The position numbers were made by a program, and so were the translations under genes. From CAWCUZ01 sp963798795 (GTDB lineage: Bacteria; Acidobacteriota; Vicinamibacteria; Vicinamibacterales; SCN-69-37), in contig CAWCUZ010000002.1 in the NCBI GenBank assembly GCA_963798795.1, positions 558,001 through 622,000 on the forward strand: a stretch of 64,000 nucleotides of DNA, written 5' to 3'. Below the pieces are notes generated by a model. The model made no database searches, was not told where the DNA came from, and saw only the letters and a list, made by a program, of their open reading frames with translations. Within the stretch, counting starts at the first letter, position 1. Every line of letters begins with the position of its first letter. Positions 52,687 to 61,701 of the stretch are shown here, one piece after another.

Positions 52687-54096
52687 GTGCGTCTGGCGTG
52701 GTTCACACCGTGGCCGCCGCAGCCGAGCGGGATCGCCGGCCGATCGGCGGAACTCGTGCCGCATCTGGCGGCGCGCGGCCACGCGATCGACGTGTTCGTC
52801 GACCAGTCGCGGGTCCCGGGTGTGACGCGCGGCCCGGATGGCGGACCGGCGGACGGGACCATCCGCGTCCTCAGCGCGCACGAATTCGTCTGGCGCACGG
52901 CGCGCGGACAATACGACCTGCCGGTCTATCAGGTCGGCAATTCGCGGCTGCACGAGTTCCTGTGGCCGTACCTCTTCCGGTGGCCGGGACTCGTGGTGTT
53001 GCACGACAGCCGGATCCACCACGCGCGCGGGCGGGCCTGGCTCCGGCGGCAGCGCGCCGACGCGTATCGCGAGGAGTTCCGCTGGAACCATCCCGGCACG
53101 CACCCGGATGCGGCCGAGCTCGGGGTCCGAGGGTACGACGGCGGGTACTACCTCCAGTGGCCCATGCGCCGCGCGGTGCTGCACGCCGCGCGGCTCGTCG
53201 CCACGCATGCGCGCGGCGCCGTGGACGAGCTCTCCGCCGACCTGTCGGGGGCGCCCGTAGAGTACATCGCGCTTGGCGAGGGCGCCCGCGACATCGACCC
53301 GGCCGCCGCCCGGCGCGAATGGACCGCCCGGCTCGGCCTGCCGCCGGACGTGGTCCTGTTCGGCATCTTCGGCGGCCTCACCCACGACAAGCGCATCGGG
53401 CCGGCCATCGACGCGCTGGCCGCCACGCGAGCGCATGTGCCCGGGGCCCGGCTGCTCCTGGCCGGTACGCCCGAAGCGGGGCTGGATCCCGCGGCGCTGG
53501 CGCAGGAGGTCGGCATGACCGACGCCGTTCATGTGACCGGCCCGTTGGACGCCGCCGACTTCGATGCCGCGATCGCCGCCGTCGACGTGAGTCTCAATCT
53601 GCGATGGCCGAGCGCCCTCGAAACCTCCGGCCCGTGGCTGCGCGCGCTCGCGGCCGGGCGGGCGACCGTCATCACCGACCTCCCGCACCTGGGACACGTG
53701 CCGGCGCTCGATCCGCGAACGTGGCGCCGGCAGGCACCCACCGACGATCTGGCGGCCGACGCGGACGCCAGGGCCGTCACCGTCAGCATCGACATCCTCG
53801 ACGAAGATCACTCGCTGCGCCTCGCCACGAGACGACTCGCGCGGGACGCCAATCTGCGGGCTCGGCTCGGCACCGCCGCGCGGCGTTACTGGGAAGCCGA
53901 ACACACGATGGAACGCATGGTCGAGGACTACCAGCGGGCGCTGGCGCTCGCCGTGCGCCGGCCGCAGCCCTCCACGATCCTGGCCGAGCCGTTCCGTCCG
54001 GACATCGGGGAAGCCGCCCGCGCGCTGCTGCGCGGCATCGCCCCCGCCCTCGAGGAGGAGTTCGACCGGCCGCCGCCCACGTCGACGCGGCGGTAA
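52687..54096 (+). CDS. glycosyltransferase family 4 (GT-B fold)
   Basis: 469 residues. N-terminal MRLAWFTPWPPQPSGIAGRS and the C-terminal nucleotide-sugar region (SLNLRWPSALETSGPWLRAL, equivalent to the EX7E region) fit the GT4 family. A central part with GIFGGLTHDKRIGPAIDAL is the usual start of the second Rossmann domain. Substrate unknown; polysaccharide or glycolipid synthesis is likely. The GTG start is supported by the leaderless promoter spacing. Confidence 0.85.
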   Translation: MRLAWFTPWPPQPSGIAGRSAELVPHLAARGHAIDVFVDQSRVPGVTRGPDGGPADGTIRVLSAHEFVWRTARGQYDLPVYQVGNSRLHEFLWPYLFRWPGLVVLHDSRIHHARGRAWLRRQRADAYREEFRWNHPGTHPDAAELGVRGYDGGYYLQWPMRRAVLHAARLVATHARGAVDELSADLSGAPVEYIALGEGARDIDPAAARREWTARLGLPPDVVLFGIFGGLTHDKRIGPAIDALAATRAHVPGARLLLAGTPEAGLDPAALAQEVGMTDAVHVTGPLDAADFDAAIAAVDVSLNLRWPSALETSGPWLRALAAGRATVITDLPHLGHVPALDPRTWRRQAPTDDLAADADARAVTVSIDILDEDHSLRLATRRLARDANLRARLGTAARRYWEAEHTMERMVEDYQRALALAVRRPQPSTILAEPFRPDIGEAARALLRGIAPALEEEFDRPPPTSTRR

Positions 54097-54121
54097 GAGC
54101 CCGTCCGGCCCCGAGGATGCG

Positions 54122-54127
54122 TACAAT
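54122..54127 (+). promoter_or_regulatory. -10 box of a probable leaderless promoter for the DUF3108-like gene
   Basis: TACAAT is followed by CGTGGC and the GTG start at 54134. Same six-base spacing as the other leaderless candidates. No Shine-Dalgarno sequence is visible and there is no consensus -35. Confidence 0.5.
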
Positions 54128-54133
54128 CGTGGC

Positions 54134-54940
54134 GTGCTCCGCGGTGTGTCGGTTCTCGTCGCGTTGTGGGCCGGCGCTGGCGTCGCCGGCCGGCCGGAGG
54201 ATCCGCAGTCGGCCGCGCGCGCGAACGGCCCGGCCGTGCCGTTCGCGGTCGGGGAAACGCTCCGCTACGACGTCACCTGGTCGGGCATGGTCACTGCCGG
54301 CACGGCGACAATCTCGGTGAAAGGCGTGCGCGAGCTCGGCGGCGGCGCGAGGGCGTACCAAATCGTGGCTGAGGGCCAGCCGTCGGCGCTGCTCAACGCC
54401 CTGCATCCTTTGTACTACGCGGTCGAGTCGCTGTTGAACACGCGGTCGCTCGTCCCCACACAGTGTTCGGTGTTCAGTCGCGAACGGGGCCAGGTGAGGA
54501 CCGAGGTGACCGGCTTCGGAGCGGACGGCTCGATGACGTTCCGGGTGTCGCATCCGGGCGATCCGGAACCGCCGGCGGCCGATGTCCGTCGCGTGCCGTC
54601 CGAGACCCGGGACCCGCTCTCGGCGGTCTTCTATCTGCGCGCGAGGAGCCTGCGCCGCGGCGAGAGCTGGACCCTGCCCATCGCGACGGAAGGCAAGCTG
54701 TACCGCACGCGCGTGACGGTGAGCGGCCCCGAGACCATCAGCACGGCGCTGGGCCGGCAGTCCGCGTGGCACCTCGTGCCCGAGGTCGCCGACGAGGGCA
54801 CCGGCCTGCCGGCGATCGGACGGCTGGACCTGTGGCTCTCGGACGATACGCGGCGCCTCCCGCTACGGTTCGAGGCGGAGCTGCCCGTGGGGACGTTCGT
54901 CATCACGCTCGCGCGCGCGACGGCTGGAGCCGGCCGCTGA
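54134..54940 (+). CDS. DUF3108-like exported protein
   Basis: 268 residues with a short hydrophobic start (MLRGVSVLVALWAGAGVAG) that may be a signal peptide. The body is beta-rich, PFAVGETLRYDVTWSGMVTAG, HPLYYAVESLLNT, RRLPLRFEAELPVGTFVITL, which matches the DUF3108 family of periplasmic proteins of unknown function. The stop codon overlaps the thiS ATG. Confidence 0.75.
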   Translation: MLRGVSVLVALWAGAGVAGRPEDPQSAARANGPAVPFAVGETLRYDVTWSGMVTAGTATISVKGVRELGGGARAYQIVAEGQPSALLNALHPLYYAVESLLNTRSLVPTQCSVFSRERGQVRTEVTGFGADGSMTFRVSHPGDPEPPAADVRRVPSETRDPLSAVFYLRARSLRRGESWTLPIATEGKLYRTRVTVSGPETISTALGRQSAWHLVPEVADEGTGLPAIGRLDLWLSDDTRRLPLRFEAELPVGTFVITLARATAGAGR

Positions 54941-55227
54941 TGCGGATCCGGTTGAACGGCGAACCGCACGACCTGCCCGCCCCGCTCCCCGTGCGCGCGC
55001 TGCTCGACCGGCTCGGGATCGATTCCCGCACCGTGGCCGTGGAGCTCAACCGCGTCGTCGTGAAACGCGCCGTCTACGAGACGGCCGTGGTGGAGGACGG
55101 CGCGGAGGTCGAGATCGTGTCGTTCGTCGGCGGCGGTGCTATGCTGGCGCCAGGTTCGACCGATGTCCGATCCGCTCGTCATTGCCGGCCGCCGGTTCGC
55201 CTCTCGCCTGGTCGTCGGCACCGGTAA
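54940..55227 (+). CDS. thiS: sulfur carrier protein ThiS with an abnormal C-terminal extension
   Basis: The ubiquitin-like carrier whose C-terminal Gly-Gly is thiocarboxylated to donate sulfur for the thiazole ring of thiamine. Residues 1-66 (MRIRLNGEPHDLPAP ... EIVSFVGGG) are a normal ThiS. There is no stop after Gly66; the frame continues 29 more residues (AMLAPGST...SPGRRHR) before a stop at 55227, across the thiG start. A deletion of one base after the second Gly would instead join it to thiG (VLCWRQVRPMSDP). The ATG at 54940 overlaps the upstream stop. Confidence 0.8.
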   Translation: MRIRLNGEPHDLPAPLPVRALLDRLGIDSRTVAVELNRVVVKRAVYETAVVEDGAEVEIVSFVGGGAMLAPGSTDVRSARHCRPPVRLSPGRRHR

Positions 55228-55963
55228 GTACCCGTCGTTGGGCGTCATGAAAGCGGCGCACGACGCCTCCGGTACCGAGATGGTGACCGTGGCGGTGCGC
55301 CGCGTCGACCTGGGCGCCCGCGGCGCCGAATCGCTGCTCTCGTGGATCGACACACAGCGGATCGCCATTCTGCCGAACACCGCCGGCTGCTACACGGCCG
55401 CCGAGGCCGTGCGCACGGCGCGGCTGGCGCGCGAGGCGGGCCTGTCGAACTGGATCAAGCTCGAAGTCATCGGCGACGAGCGCACGCTGTTCCCCGACAA
55501 CGAGGCGCTGCTCGAGGCCACGCGCGTGCTGGTCGCCGAGGGGTTCGTCGTGCTGCCGTACACCAACGACGATCCGATCGTGTGCCGCAAGCTCGAGCAG
55601 GCCGGCGCGGCGGCGGTCATGCCGCTGGGGGCGCCGATCGGGTCGGGGCTCGGGATCCAGAACCCGAACAACATCCGGATCATCAAGGAGCAGGCCGGCG
55701 TGCCGGTGATCGTCGACGCCGGCGTCGGCACCGCGTCCGATGCGGCGATCGCCATGGAGCTGGGAGCCGACGGCGTGCTGATGAACACGGCCATCGCGTG
55801 TGCGGCCGACCCGCTGGCGATGGCCGCCGCCATGCGGCACGCGGTGGAGGCCGGCCGGCTCGCGTACCGGGCCGGACGGATTCCGCGCAAGGCGTACGCG
55901 TCGGCGAGCAGCCCGACCGACGGCCTGCTGACGGCGGGCCCCGCCGCCGTGCCGCATCGATGA
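55163..55963 (+). CDS. thiG: thiazole synthase
   Basis: Forms the thiazole phosphate of thiamine from DXP, dehydroglycine and ThiS thiocarboxylate; 266 residues. A TIM barrel with the family motifs RLVVGTGKYPS, TVAVRRVD, LPNTAGCYTA, WIKLEVIGD, GLGIQNPNNI and VDAGVGTASDAAIAMELGAD; the active-site Lys is in NWIKLEV. It overlaps the extended end of thiS. The C-terminal end is SSPTDGLLT. thiC, thiF and thiH are not in this window. Confidence 0.95.
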   Translation: MSDPLVIAGRRFASRLVVGTGKYPSLGVMKAAHDASGTEMVTVAVRRVDLGARGAESLLSWIDTQRIAILPNTAGCYTAAEAVRTARLAREAGLSNWIKLEVIGDERTLFPDNEALLEATRVLVAEGFVVLPYTNDDPIVCRKLEQAGAAAVMPLGAPIGSGLGIQNPNNIRIIKEQAGVPVIVDAGVGTASDAAIAMELGADGVLMNTAIACAADPLAMAAAMRHAVEAGRLAYRAGRIPRKAYASASSPTDGLLTAGPAAVPHR

Positions 55964-55984
55964 CCCGCACGGAGCCTGGTCGAC

Positions 55985-57470
55985 GTGCCGGCCGGTGAAA
56001 CGCCCGCGGCCGCGGAACGCCTCGAAGACCGGCTCGCACGGCTCGAGGCCGAGCGACGCGAGGCCGACCGGCTCTACAACGACGCGCTGACCGCCCTCGA
56101 CCGCGCGCTGATTCAGCTCCCCGACGTTCCCCATCCGCCGCCGGCCTATGACGAGAGCAAGCTCGCGGACGTCAACGCGGCGTGGGACATCCTGCCCGAC
56201 GGCGCGCCGCCCATCGATCGGTCGATCAAGGGACGGCTGCGCGGGCTGGTCTGGCGGCTGGTCGGACCCGCCCTGGAGCGGCAGAAGGGCTTCAACGCCG
56301 CCCTGACGGATCACCTCAACCGCAACGTGGCGGCGCATCGCGAGGCCGAACGCGCGACGGCCACGCTCATCGCGCTCGTCGGTCAGCACATCCAGAGCGT
56401 GCTGCGTTTCCAGAGCCACCTCATCGGCTACCTGCAGTCGATCACCTGGTACGTGGACACGCGGGATCGGGCGACCGGGGGCGACGCACAGGTGCTCAAC
56501 GCGGGGCTCGGCGCGCTCGCCGACGACTGGCTCAAGCGCTGGGAGTCGCTCGGGGCGCGTGAGGCGCGGTACACGCAACGCAATGCCGCGCTGCTCGACG
56601 CGTACAACCGGCTGGCGGACCTGGTCGCGCTGGCGCAACAGAGCTCGCTGACGCTGAAGCGCGAGGTGGAACGGCTGCTCCGGGCGGCCGAAGCGCAGGG
56701 CGTCGTGCCGGCGGGAGAGGCGGGCGGCGGGGCGGGCGAACCGGGCCCGCGCCTGACGCTGCCGGCGGTGGACCTGGACGCGTTCAAGTACCGCGGTTTC
56801 GAAGAATCGATTCCGCGGGTCCCAGGAGGACATTCGCGCGAGGCTGACCGACTACGTGGAGCGCTTCCGGGGGCTCGAGGACGTCGTGGACCTCGGATGC
56901 GGCCGGGGCGAGTTCCTGGATCTGCTGCGCGAACACGGCATCCGGGCGCGCGGCGTGGACCTGAACCACGAGATGGCCGAAACGGCGCGGGCGCGGGAAC
57001 TGGACGTGGTCGAGGCCGACGCGCTGGGCTATCTGGAGTCGATTCCGGACGCCTCGGTCGGCGGGCTGTTCGCCGCACAGGTGATCGAGCACCTCGACCC
57101 GACGTACCTGATGCGGCTGCTCGACGCCGCCGCCCGGAAGCTGCGGCCCGACGGCCTGCTCGTGCTCGAGACCATCAACCCGGCGTGCTGGGTGGCGTTC
57201 TTCGAGAGTTATCTGCGCGACCTGACCCACGTCCGGCCCATCCACCCGGAGACGCTGCAGTACCTGCTCCAGGCGAGCGGATTCAAGCGCGTGGACATCG
57301 AATACCGGGCGCCCGTGCCGGACGCCGACAAGCTCGAGACGCTGCCGGCCCCGGCGCCGGACGCGGAGACGGCGGCGGCCGACCTCGTCGAGACCTTCAA
57401 TCACAACGTCAGCAAGCTCAACGCCCGGCTGTTCACGTTCCAGGACTACGCCGCCGTGGCCCGGCGCTGA
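55985..57470 (+). CDS. coiled-coil SAM-dependent methyltransferase (one frameshift)
   Basis: About 494 residues after repair. The first about 280 residues are a helical, charged region (for example ERLEDRLARLEAERREADRL and QRNAALLDAYNRLADLVALA) that probably forms a coiled coil. The C-terminal domain (about 290-494) is a class I methyltransferase: VDLGCGRGEFLDLLREHG (SAM site) and GVDLNHEM. One extra base at about 56815 breaks the frame (ESI-RGSQEDIRARLTDYVE). This layout is like O-antigen-terminating methyltransferases that use a coiled coil as ruler, but the target is unknown. The GTG at 55985 lies in the same frame as thiG, 21 bases after its stop. Confidence 0.75.
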
Positions 57471-57544
57471 GGGAATCGCCGCCGGCGCCCGGCGCTGAGG
57501 GAATCGCCGCCGGCGCCCGGCGCTGAGGGAATCGCCGCCGGCGC
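57461..57544. repeat. three 28-bp tandem repeats duplicating the methyltransferase gene end
   Basis: Units at 57461, 57489 and 57517 begin CCGGCGCTGAGGGAATCG. The first unit contains the stop codon TGA of the methyltransferase gene; the two later ones carry the same TGA-containing string downstream. Each unit holds the inverted element CCGGCG...CGCCGG, so each can fold as a hairpin at the 3' end of the transcript. Confidence 0.85.
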
Positions 57545-57591
57545 CGGGGCTGCTACACTGGCTCGCGCCCCCCGGTCGGCTTCCATTGCGT

Positions 57592-59838
57592 ATGAAAACC
57601 GCATGTTCGATTGCCGCCGCGGCGCTCGCCGCGCTGCTGACGACGGCCGCAGCCGCCGTCGCGCAGATCCACGCGACCCTGGTGGCCCAGGGATTCAGCC
57701 AGCCGATCGCCTTCGTGCAGGATCCGACGATGGCGAACGTGCAGTATGTCGTCGAGCAGGGCGGACACATCGCCGTGCTCGTGAACGGGGTCCGGCAGGC
57801 GCAGGACTTTCTCGATCTCTCCGGCGAGATCGACGCGTCGGGCGAGCGCGGACTGCTCGGGATGGCGTTCGCGCCCGACTACGCGACGAGCGGCCGGCTG
57901 TTCGTCAACTTCACCAATCCGGACGGCAACACCGTCATCGCGCGATTTCTTCGGTCGGCCGGCGATCCGTTGCGGGCGGACGCCGGATCCGAATTCGATC
58001 TGCTGTGGCCGGACGGCAACCGCTACATCACCCAGCCGTTCCCGAATCACAACGGCGGCAACCTGGCGTTCGGCCCCGACGGGTATCTCTACATCGGCAT
58101 GGGTGACGGCGGCGACGCCAACGATCCTTTTCACAACGCCCAGAACCCGGCGTCGCTGCTCGGCAAGATGCTGCGCATCAACGTCAGCGTCTCCGCCCTC
58201 GATCCGGAGGGCTACGACGTGCCGGGCGACAATCCGTTCCTCGGCATGTCGGGCTATCTCGGCGAAATCTGGGCGTTCGGCCTCCGCAACCCGTGGCGCT
58301 ACAGCTTCGACCCGGTGGCGCAGGGCGGCACCGACGCGCTCATCATCGGCGACGTCGGCCAGGGCGCCTGGGAGGAGATCGACTACGAGCCGGCCGATTC
58401 GCCGCGCCGGAACTACGGCTGGCGGAACCGCGAGGGCGCGCATGCCAACGTGATGGCGCTGCCGCCCGCCTATATGCCGCTCGTCGACCCGACCTGGGAG
58501 TACGACCATACGGTCGGGAAATGCATCACCGGCGGCGTCGTGTATCGCGGGTCCCGCCTGCCCGCCCAGTACGTCGGCAAGTACTTCTTCGCCGACTACA
58601 TCACGCAGCGGGTCTGGATGATGGGCTTCGTCATCAACCCGAGCACCGGCGAGGCGAGCGCGGGCACCGTGACGGACATCACCGCCCAGCTCGGCAACCC
58701 GGGCAGCATCGTCTCGTTCGGCCGCGATGCGGCGGGCGAGGTGTACCTCGTCGATTACGACGGCCACATCTACCGGATCGACAGCGACGTCGCGTCGGAC
58801 CCGGCGATCTTCGTCGACACGCCGACGAGCGGACCGGTCGCGGTGCCGTTCGCGGTGGCGGGCTGGGCCATCGATCGGGGCGCGCCGAGCGGCGCCGGGG
58901 TCGACAAGGTCCACGTGTGGGCCGTCCCCTCGGGGGCGCCGGCCATCTTGCTCGGCCAGTCGGGCGGACTGGACCGGCCGGACGTGGCCGCGGCCTACGG
59001 CGCGCAATTCCGATTCTCCGGGTTCCGCGTGACGGTCTCCTCTCTGGCGGCGCGGCACTACCAGCTCATCGTGTACGCCCATAGCACCGTCACGCAGCAG
59101 TTCGACATCGTACGGGTCCTCGAGATCGATGTACAGACGAGCCCGCGCCTGCGTATCGACACTCCGACCGCGGGCGGCTCATTCCGCGGGCGCGTCCGCC
59201 TGGCGGGATGGGCGATCGACGAACGCGCGGCCACGGGCACGGGCGTCGACGCCGTGCACGTGTGGGCCGTGCCGGGCTCGGGCCCCGCGCAAGTCGTCGG
59301 CGCGGCGTCGTACGGCCAGGCGCGCGGCGACGTCGGCTCGGTATTCGGGGCGCGCTTCACCAATTCGGGGTGGAGCCTGACGGTGGCCGGCCTTGCCCCG
59401 GGCGCGTGGACGCTCGTCGCGTATGCGCGCAGCACGTTCACGGGATCGTTCGACGCCGCCATGGCGGTGCCCGTGACGCTGACCGACGGCCTGCTGCTGC
59501 AGGCCGACACGCCGGCGGCCATGCAGACCGTCCCGACGTCGGGCGCGCACGTCGCGGGGTGGGCGCTCGACCTCGCGGCGACGACCGGCACCGGCGTCAA
59601 CGCGGTGCATGTCTGGGCCATCCCGGTGGGCGCCGGCACGGCCGTCTTCGTGGGCGCCGCGACGATCGGGCTGTCGCGGCCCGACGTGGGCGCGGCCTTC
59701 GGGGGCCAGTTCACGCCGAGCGGCTATGATGCGCCCATCACCCTGGCGCCCGGCACGTACGACCTCATCGTGTACGCCCGGCGGAGTTCGTCGGGCTCCT
59801 TCGACGCAGCGCGAGTGGTGCGGATCGTCGTGCAGTGA
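57592..59838 (+). CDS. secreted PQQ-dependent sugar dehydrogenase with three C-terminal repeat domains
   Basis: About 748 residues. A signal peptide (MKTACSIAAAALAALLTTAAAAVAQ) precedes a soluble glucose dehydrogenase-type beta-propeller (residues about 27-400): GERGLLGMAFAPDY, NHNGGNLAFGPDGYLYIGMG (catalytic His region), GLRNPWRYSFDP. The oxidised sugar is unknown. Residues about 403-513, 518-632 and 633-748 are three copies of one domain with the pattern GWAIDR, VHVWAVP, RPDV, YGAQF and YARS. The family of this domain is not recognised; it looks like a beta-sandwich for surface binding. Promoter-like TACACT lies at 57553, with no Shine-Dalgarno. It ends with GTGA overlap to the next gene. 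Confidence 0.85.
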   Translation: MKTACSIAAAALAALLTTAAAAVAQIHATLVAQGFSQPIAFVQDPTMANVQYVVEQGGHIAVLVNGVRQAQDFLDLSGEIDASGERGLLGMAFAPDYATSGRLFVNFTNPDGNTVIARFLRSAGDPLRADAGSEFDLLWPDGNRYITQPFPNHNGGNLAFGPDGYLYIGMGDGGDANDPFHNAQNPASLLGKMLRINVSVSALDPEGYDVPGDNPFLGMSGYLGEIWAFGLRNPWRYSFDPVAQGGTDALIIGDVGQGAWEEIDYEPADSPRRNYGWRNREGAHANVMALPPAYMPLVDPTWEYDHTVGKCITGGVVYRGSRLPAQYVGKYFFADYITQRVWMMGFVINPSTGEASAGTVTDITAQLGNPGSIVSFGRDAAGEVYLVDYDGHIYRIDSDVASDPAIFVDTPTSGPVAVPFAVAGWAIDRGAPSGAGVDKVHVWAVPSGAPAILLGQSGGLDRPDVAAAYGAQFRFSGFRVTVSSLAARHYQLIVYAHSTVTQQFDIVRVLEIDVQTSPRLRIDTPTAGGSFRGRVRLAGWAIDERAATGTGVDAVHVWAVPGSGPAQVVGAASYGQARGDVGSVFGARFTNSGWSLTVAGLAPGAWTLVAYARSTFTGSFDAAMAVPVTLTDGLLLQADTPAAMQTVPTSGAHVAGWALDLAATTGTGVNAVHVWAIPVGAGTAVFVGAATIGLSRPDVGAAFGGQFTPSGYDAPITLAPGTYDLIVYARRSSSGSFDAARVVRIVVQ

Positions 59839-61701
59839 TTCGTCGCCTTGCGATTGCCGCGGCCAGCCTGCTGTTGGTGCTGCCCCAGGTGGCCGCCTGG
59901 TCGCACCCGGGAGTGCCGTCGATCATCCGGCTGACGGCGCTCCTGCTGCTGATCGTCGCCGCGGTCCGCCCGCTCTGGGGCCTCTGGGGACTGATCGGGC
60001 TGCTGCCGCTGGCGACGACGCTCTCGACCTCCTCGGCCGGCGCCGTGCAGGGGGCGGGCGTGGCGGAGCTGCTGGCCGCATCCTTCCTGCTGCCCGCCGG
60101 GCTCCACGCCGCGCGCGCGCCGGTCCGCGAGCGGACTCGACTGGCCCGACCGGCGCTGGTGCTGAGCGTCATCGTGGCGGCGTCGGTGGCCGTCACGCTC
60201 GCCGTGCAACAGGAGGCGACCGCCACGGCGAGCGCCTACCTTGCCGAACTCGGCCGGCACCTGGTGCACGACTATCTCGTCGACCCGCTGCCCTTCCGTC
60301 CGCTGCACACCGGCATCAGCTGGATCGAAGCCGCTGCGGTGGCCGTGGCCGCCGAGCGCCTCATGGCGACGTCGAGGCGGGCCGCAGCCGTGACCGCGCG
60401 GCTGGCGATCGTGGCCGGCGCCTTGTCGGCGGTGTTCGCGGTTCGGCGCCTGGTGCAGATCTCGCTGCGCGCCGCCGCGCCGCTCGCGGCGGCGGTGGAC
60501 TACCTGACGCGACTGCGCATCAATCCGCACTACGGCGACGTGAATGCGGCGGGCTCGGTACTACGCGCTACTGCTGGTACCCGCCGGGTGGCTCTGGTTG
60601 CGCCAGCGCGCGTGGCGGTGGGGGCCGGTCGCAGTCCTGATCGGCCTCGCCCTCTGGATGACGCGATCGCGCGCGGCGCTCGCCGCGGCGGTGATCGGCG
60701 TCGGGTGCGCGTGGCTGGCATCGCGGCGCATCTCGGGGCGCGCGTTGGTGGCAGCCGCCGGGTTGGCAGCGGTGGCGGTCGCAGGGGTCGTCCTGATGCC
60801 CGTCGGCCGTCAGGCTCAACCCGAGACCGCCTTGCGCATCCGCGTTGCGCTGAACGAGGTCGGGTTGCGCGTCGCGGCCACCCGGCCCGTCTTCGGCGTC
60901 GGGTTCAACCAGTTCCAGCGCCAGTCGCTCCCCTTCGTGACGCCCGATCTGGCGCACCAGTTCCCGCCGGCCGTCCGCGGCGAGAACGCCCACAACAACT
61001 TCGTGCAGGTGCTGGCCGAGCTGGGTGTCGTCGGCCTGCTGGCGTTCGGGTGGATGCTGTTGGTGCCGGTGGCGCGCGTCGTCCACAGCCGTACCGATGA
61101 CGCGCGGGATCCCGCGTTCATGGGGCTCGCCGGCGGGCTGGCCGCCTTCCTCCTGACCTGCCTGCTGGGCCACCCGCTCTTGACGACCCAGGTGCTGTTC
61201 CCGTTCTTCCTGCAGCTCGGGCTGATCGCTGGTCTCGCGCCAGCGGTGACCCTTCCGCCGGGAGGCGTGCCTCGGCGCGCGGCGGTCGTGACGGCCGGCC
61301 TCGTGGCGGTCGTGATCGCGTCGGTCCCGTTTCGCACGATGCAGCAGCGCCGCGCGGCGGATCTGGACCACGTCGCGATCGGCGCCTCGATGTCGCAGGA
61401 CGCGCTGGACGGCCGGACCTACCGCGTCGCCGAGCCGCGCTCGTCCTGGTTCGTGCCGTCGAACGCGCAGGTGGTCGAGATTCCACTCCGGCTCAGCGCC
61501 GCGTCGCGGCCGCCCTGCCGCGTGAACGTCCTCGTGGATGGCCGGACGGTCAACGTCGTCGAGCCGCCGGCGTACGCGTGGCTGCCCGTGCGGCTCGCCA
61601 TGCCGGCGTCGGATCGCGCCGCCGCCGTCTCGCGTCGCGTGGACCTGCAGGTGCAGAGCGCGGAGTGCACGCTGTTTGTCGGACGGATTGAAACGCGCTA
61701 G
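59835..61701 (+). CDS. O-antigen ligase-like membrane protein 2 (one frameshift)
   Basis: About 620 residues after repair. About twelve hydrophobic segments and the loop RPVFGVGFNQFQRQSLPFV ... GENAHNNFVQVLAELG identify the O-antigen ligase/Wzy family. A frame break near 60555 (NAAGS-YYALLLVPAGWL) is repaired by one base. Beyond the last membrane span, residues from about 520 form a soluble beta-rich C-terminal tail (VVEIPLRLSAASRPPCRVNVLVDG). The GTG start at 59835 overlaps the preceding stop. Confidence 0.8.
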
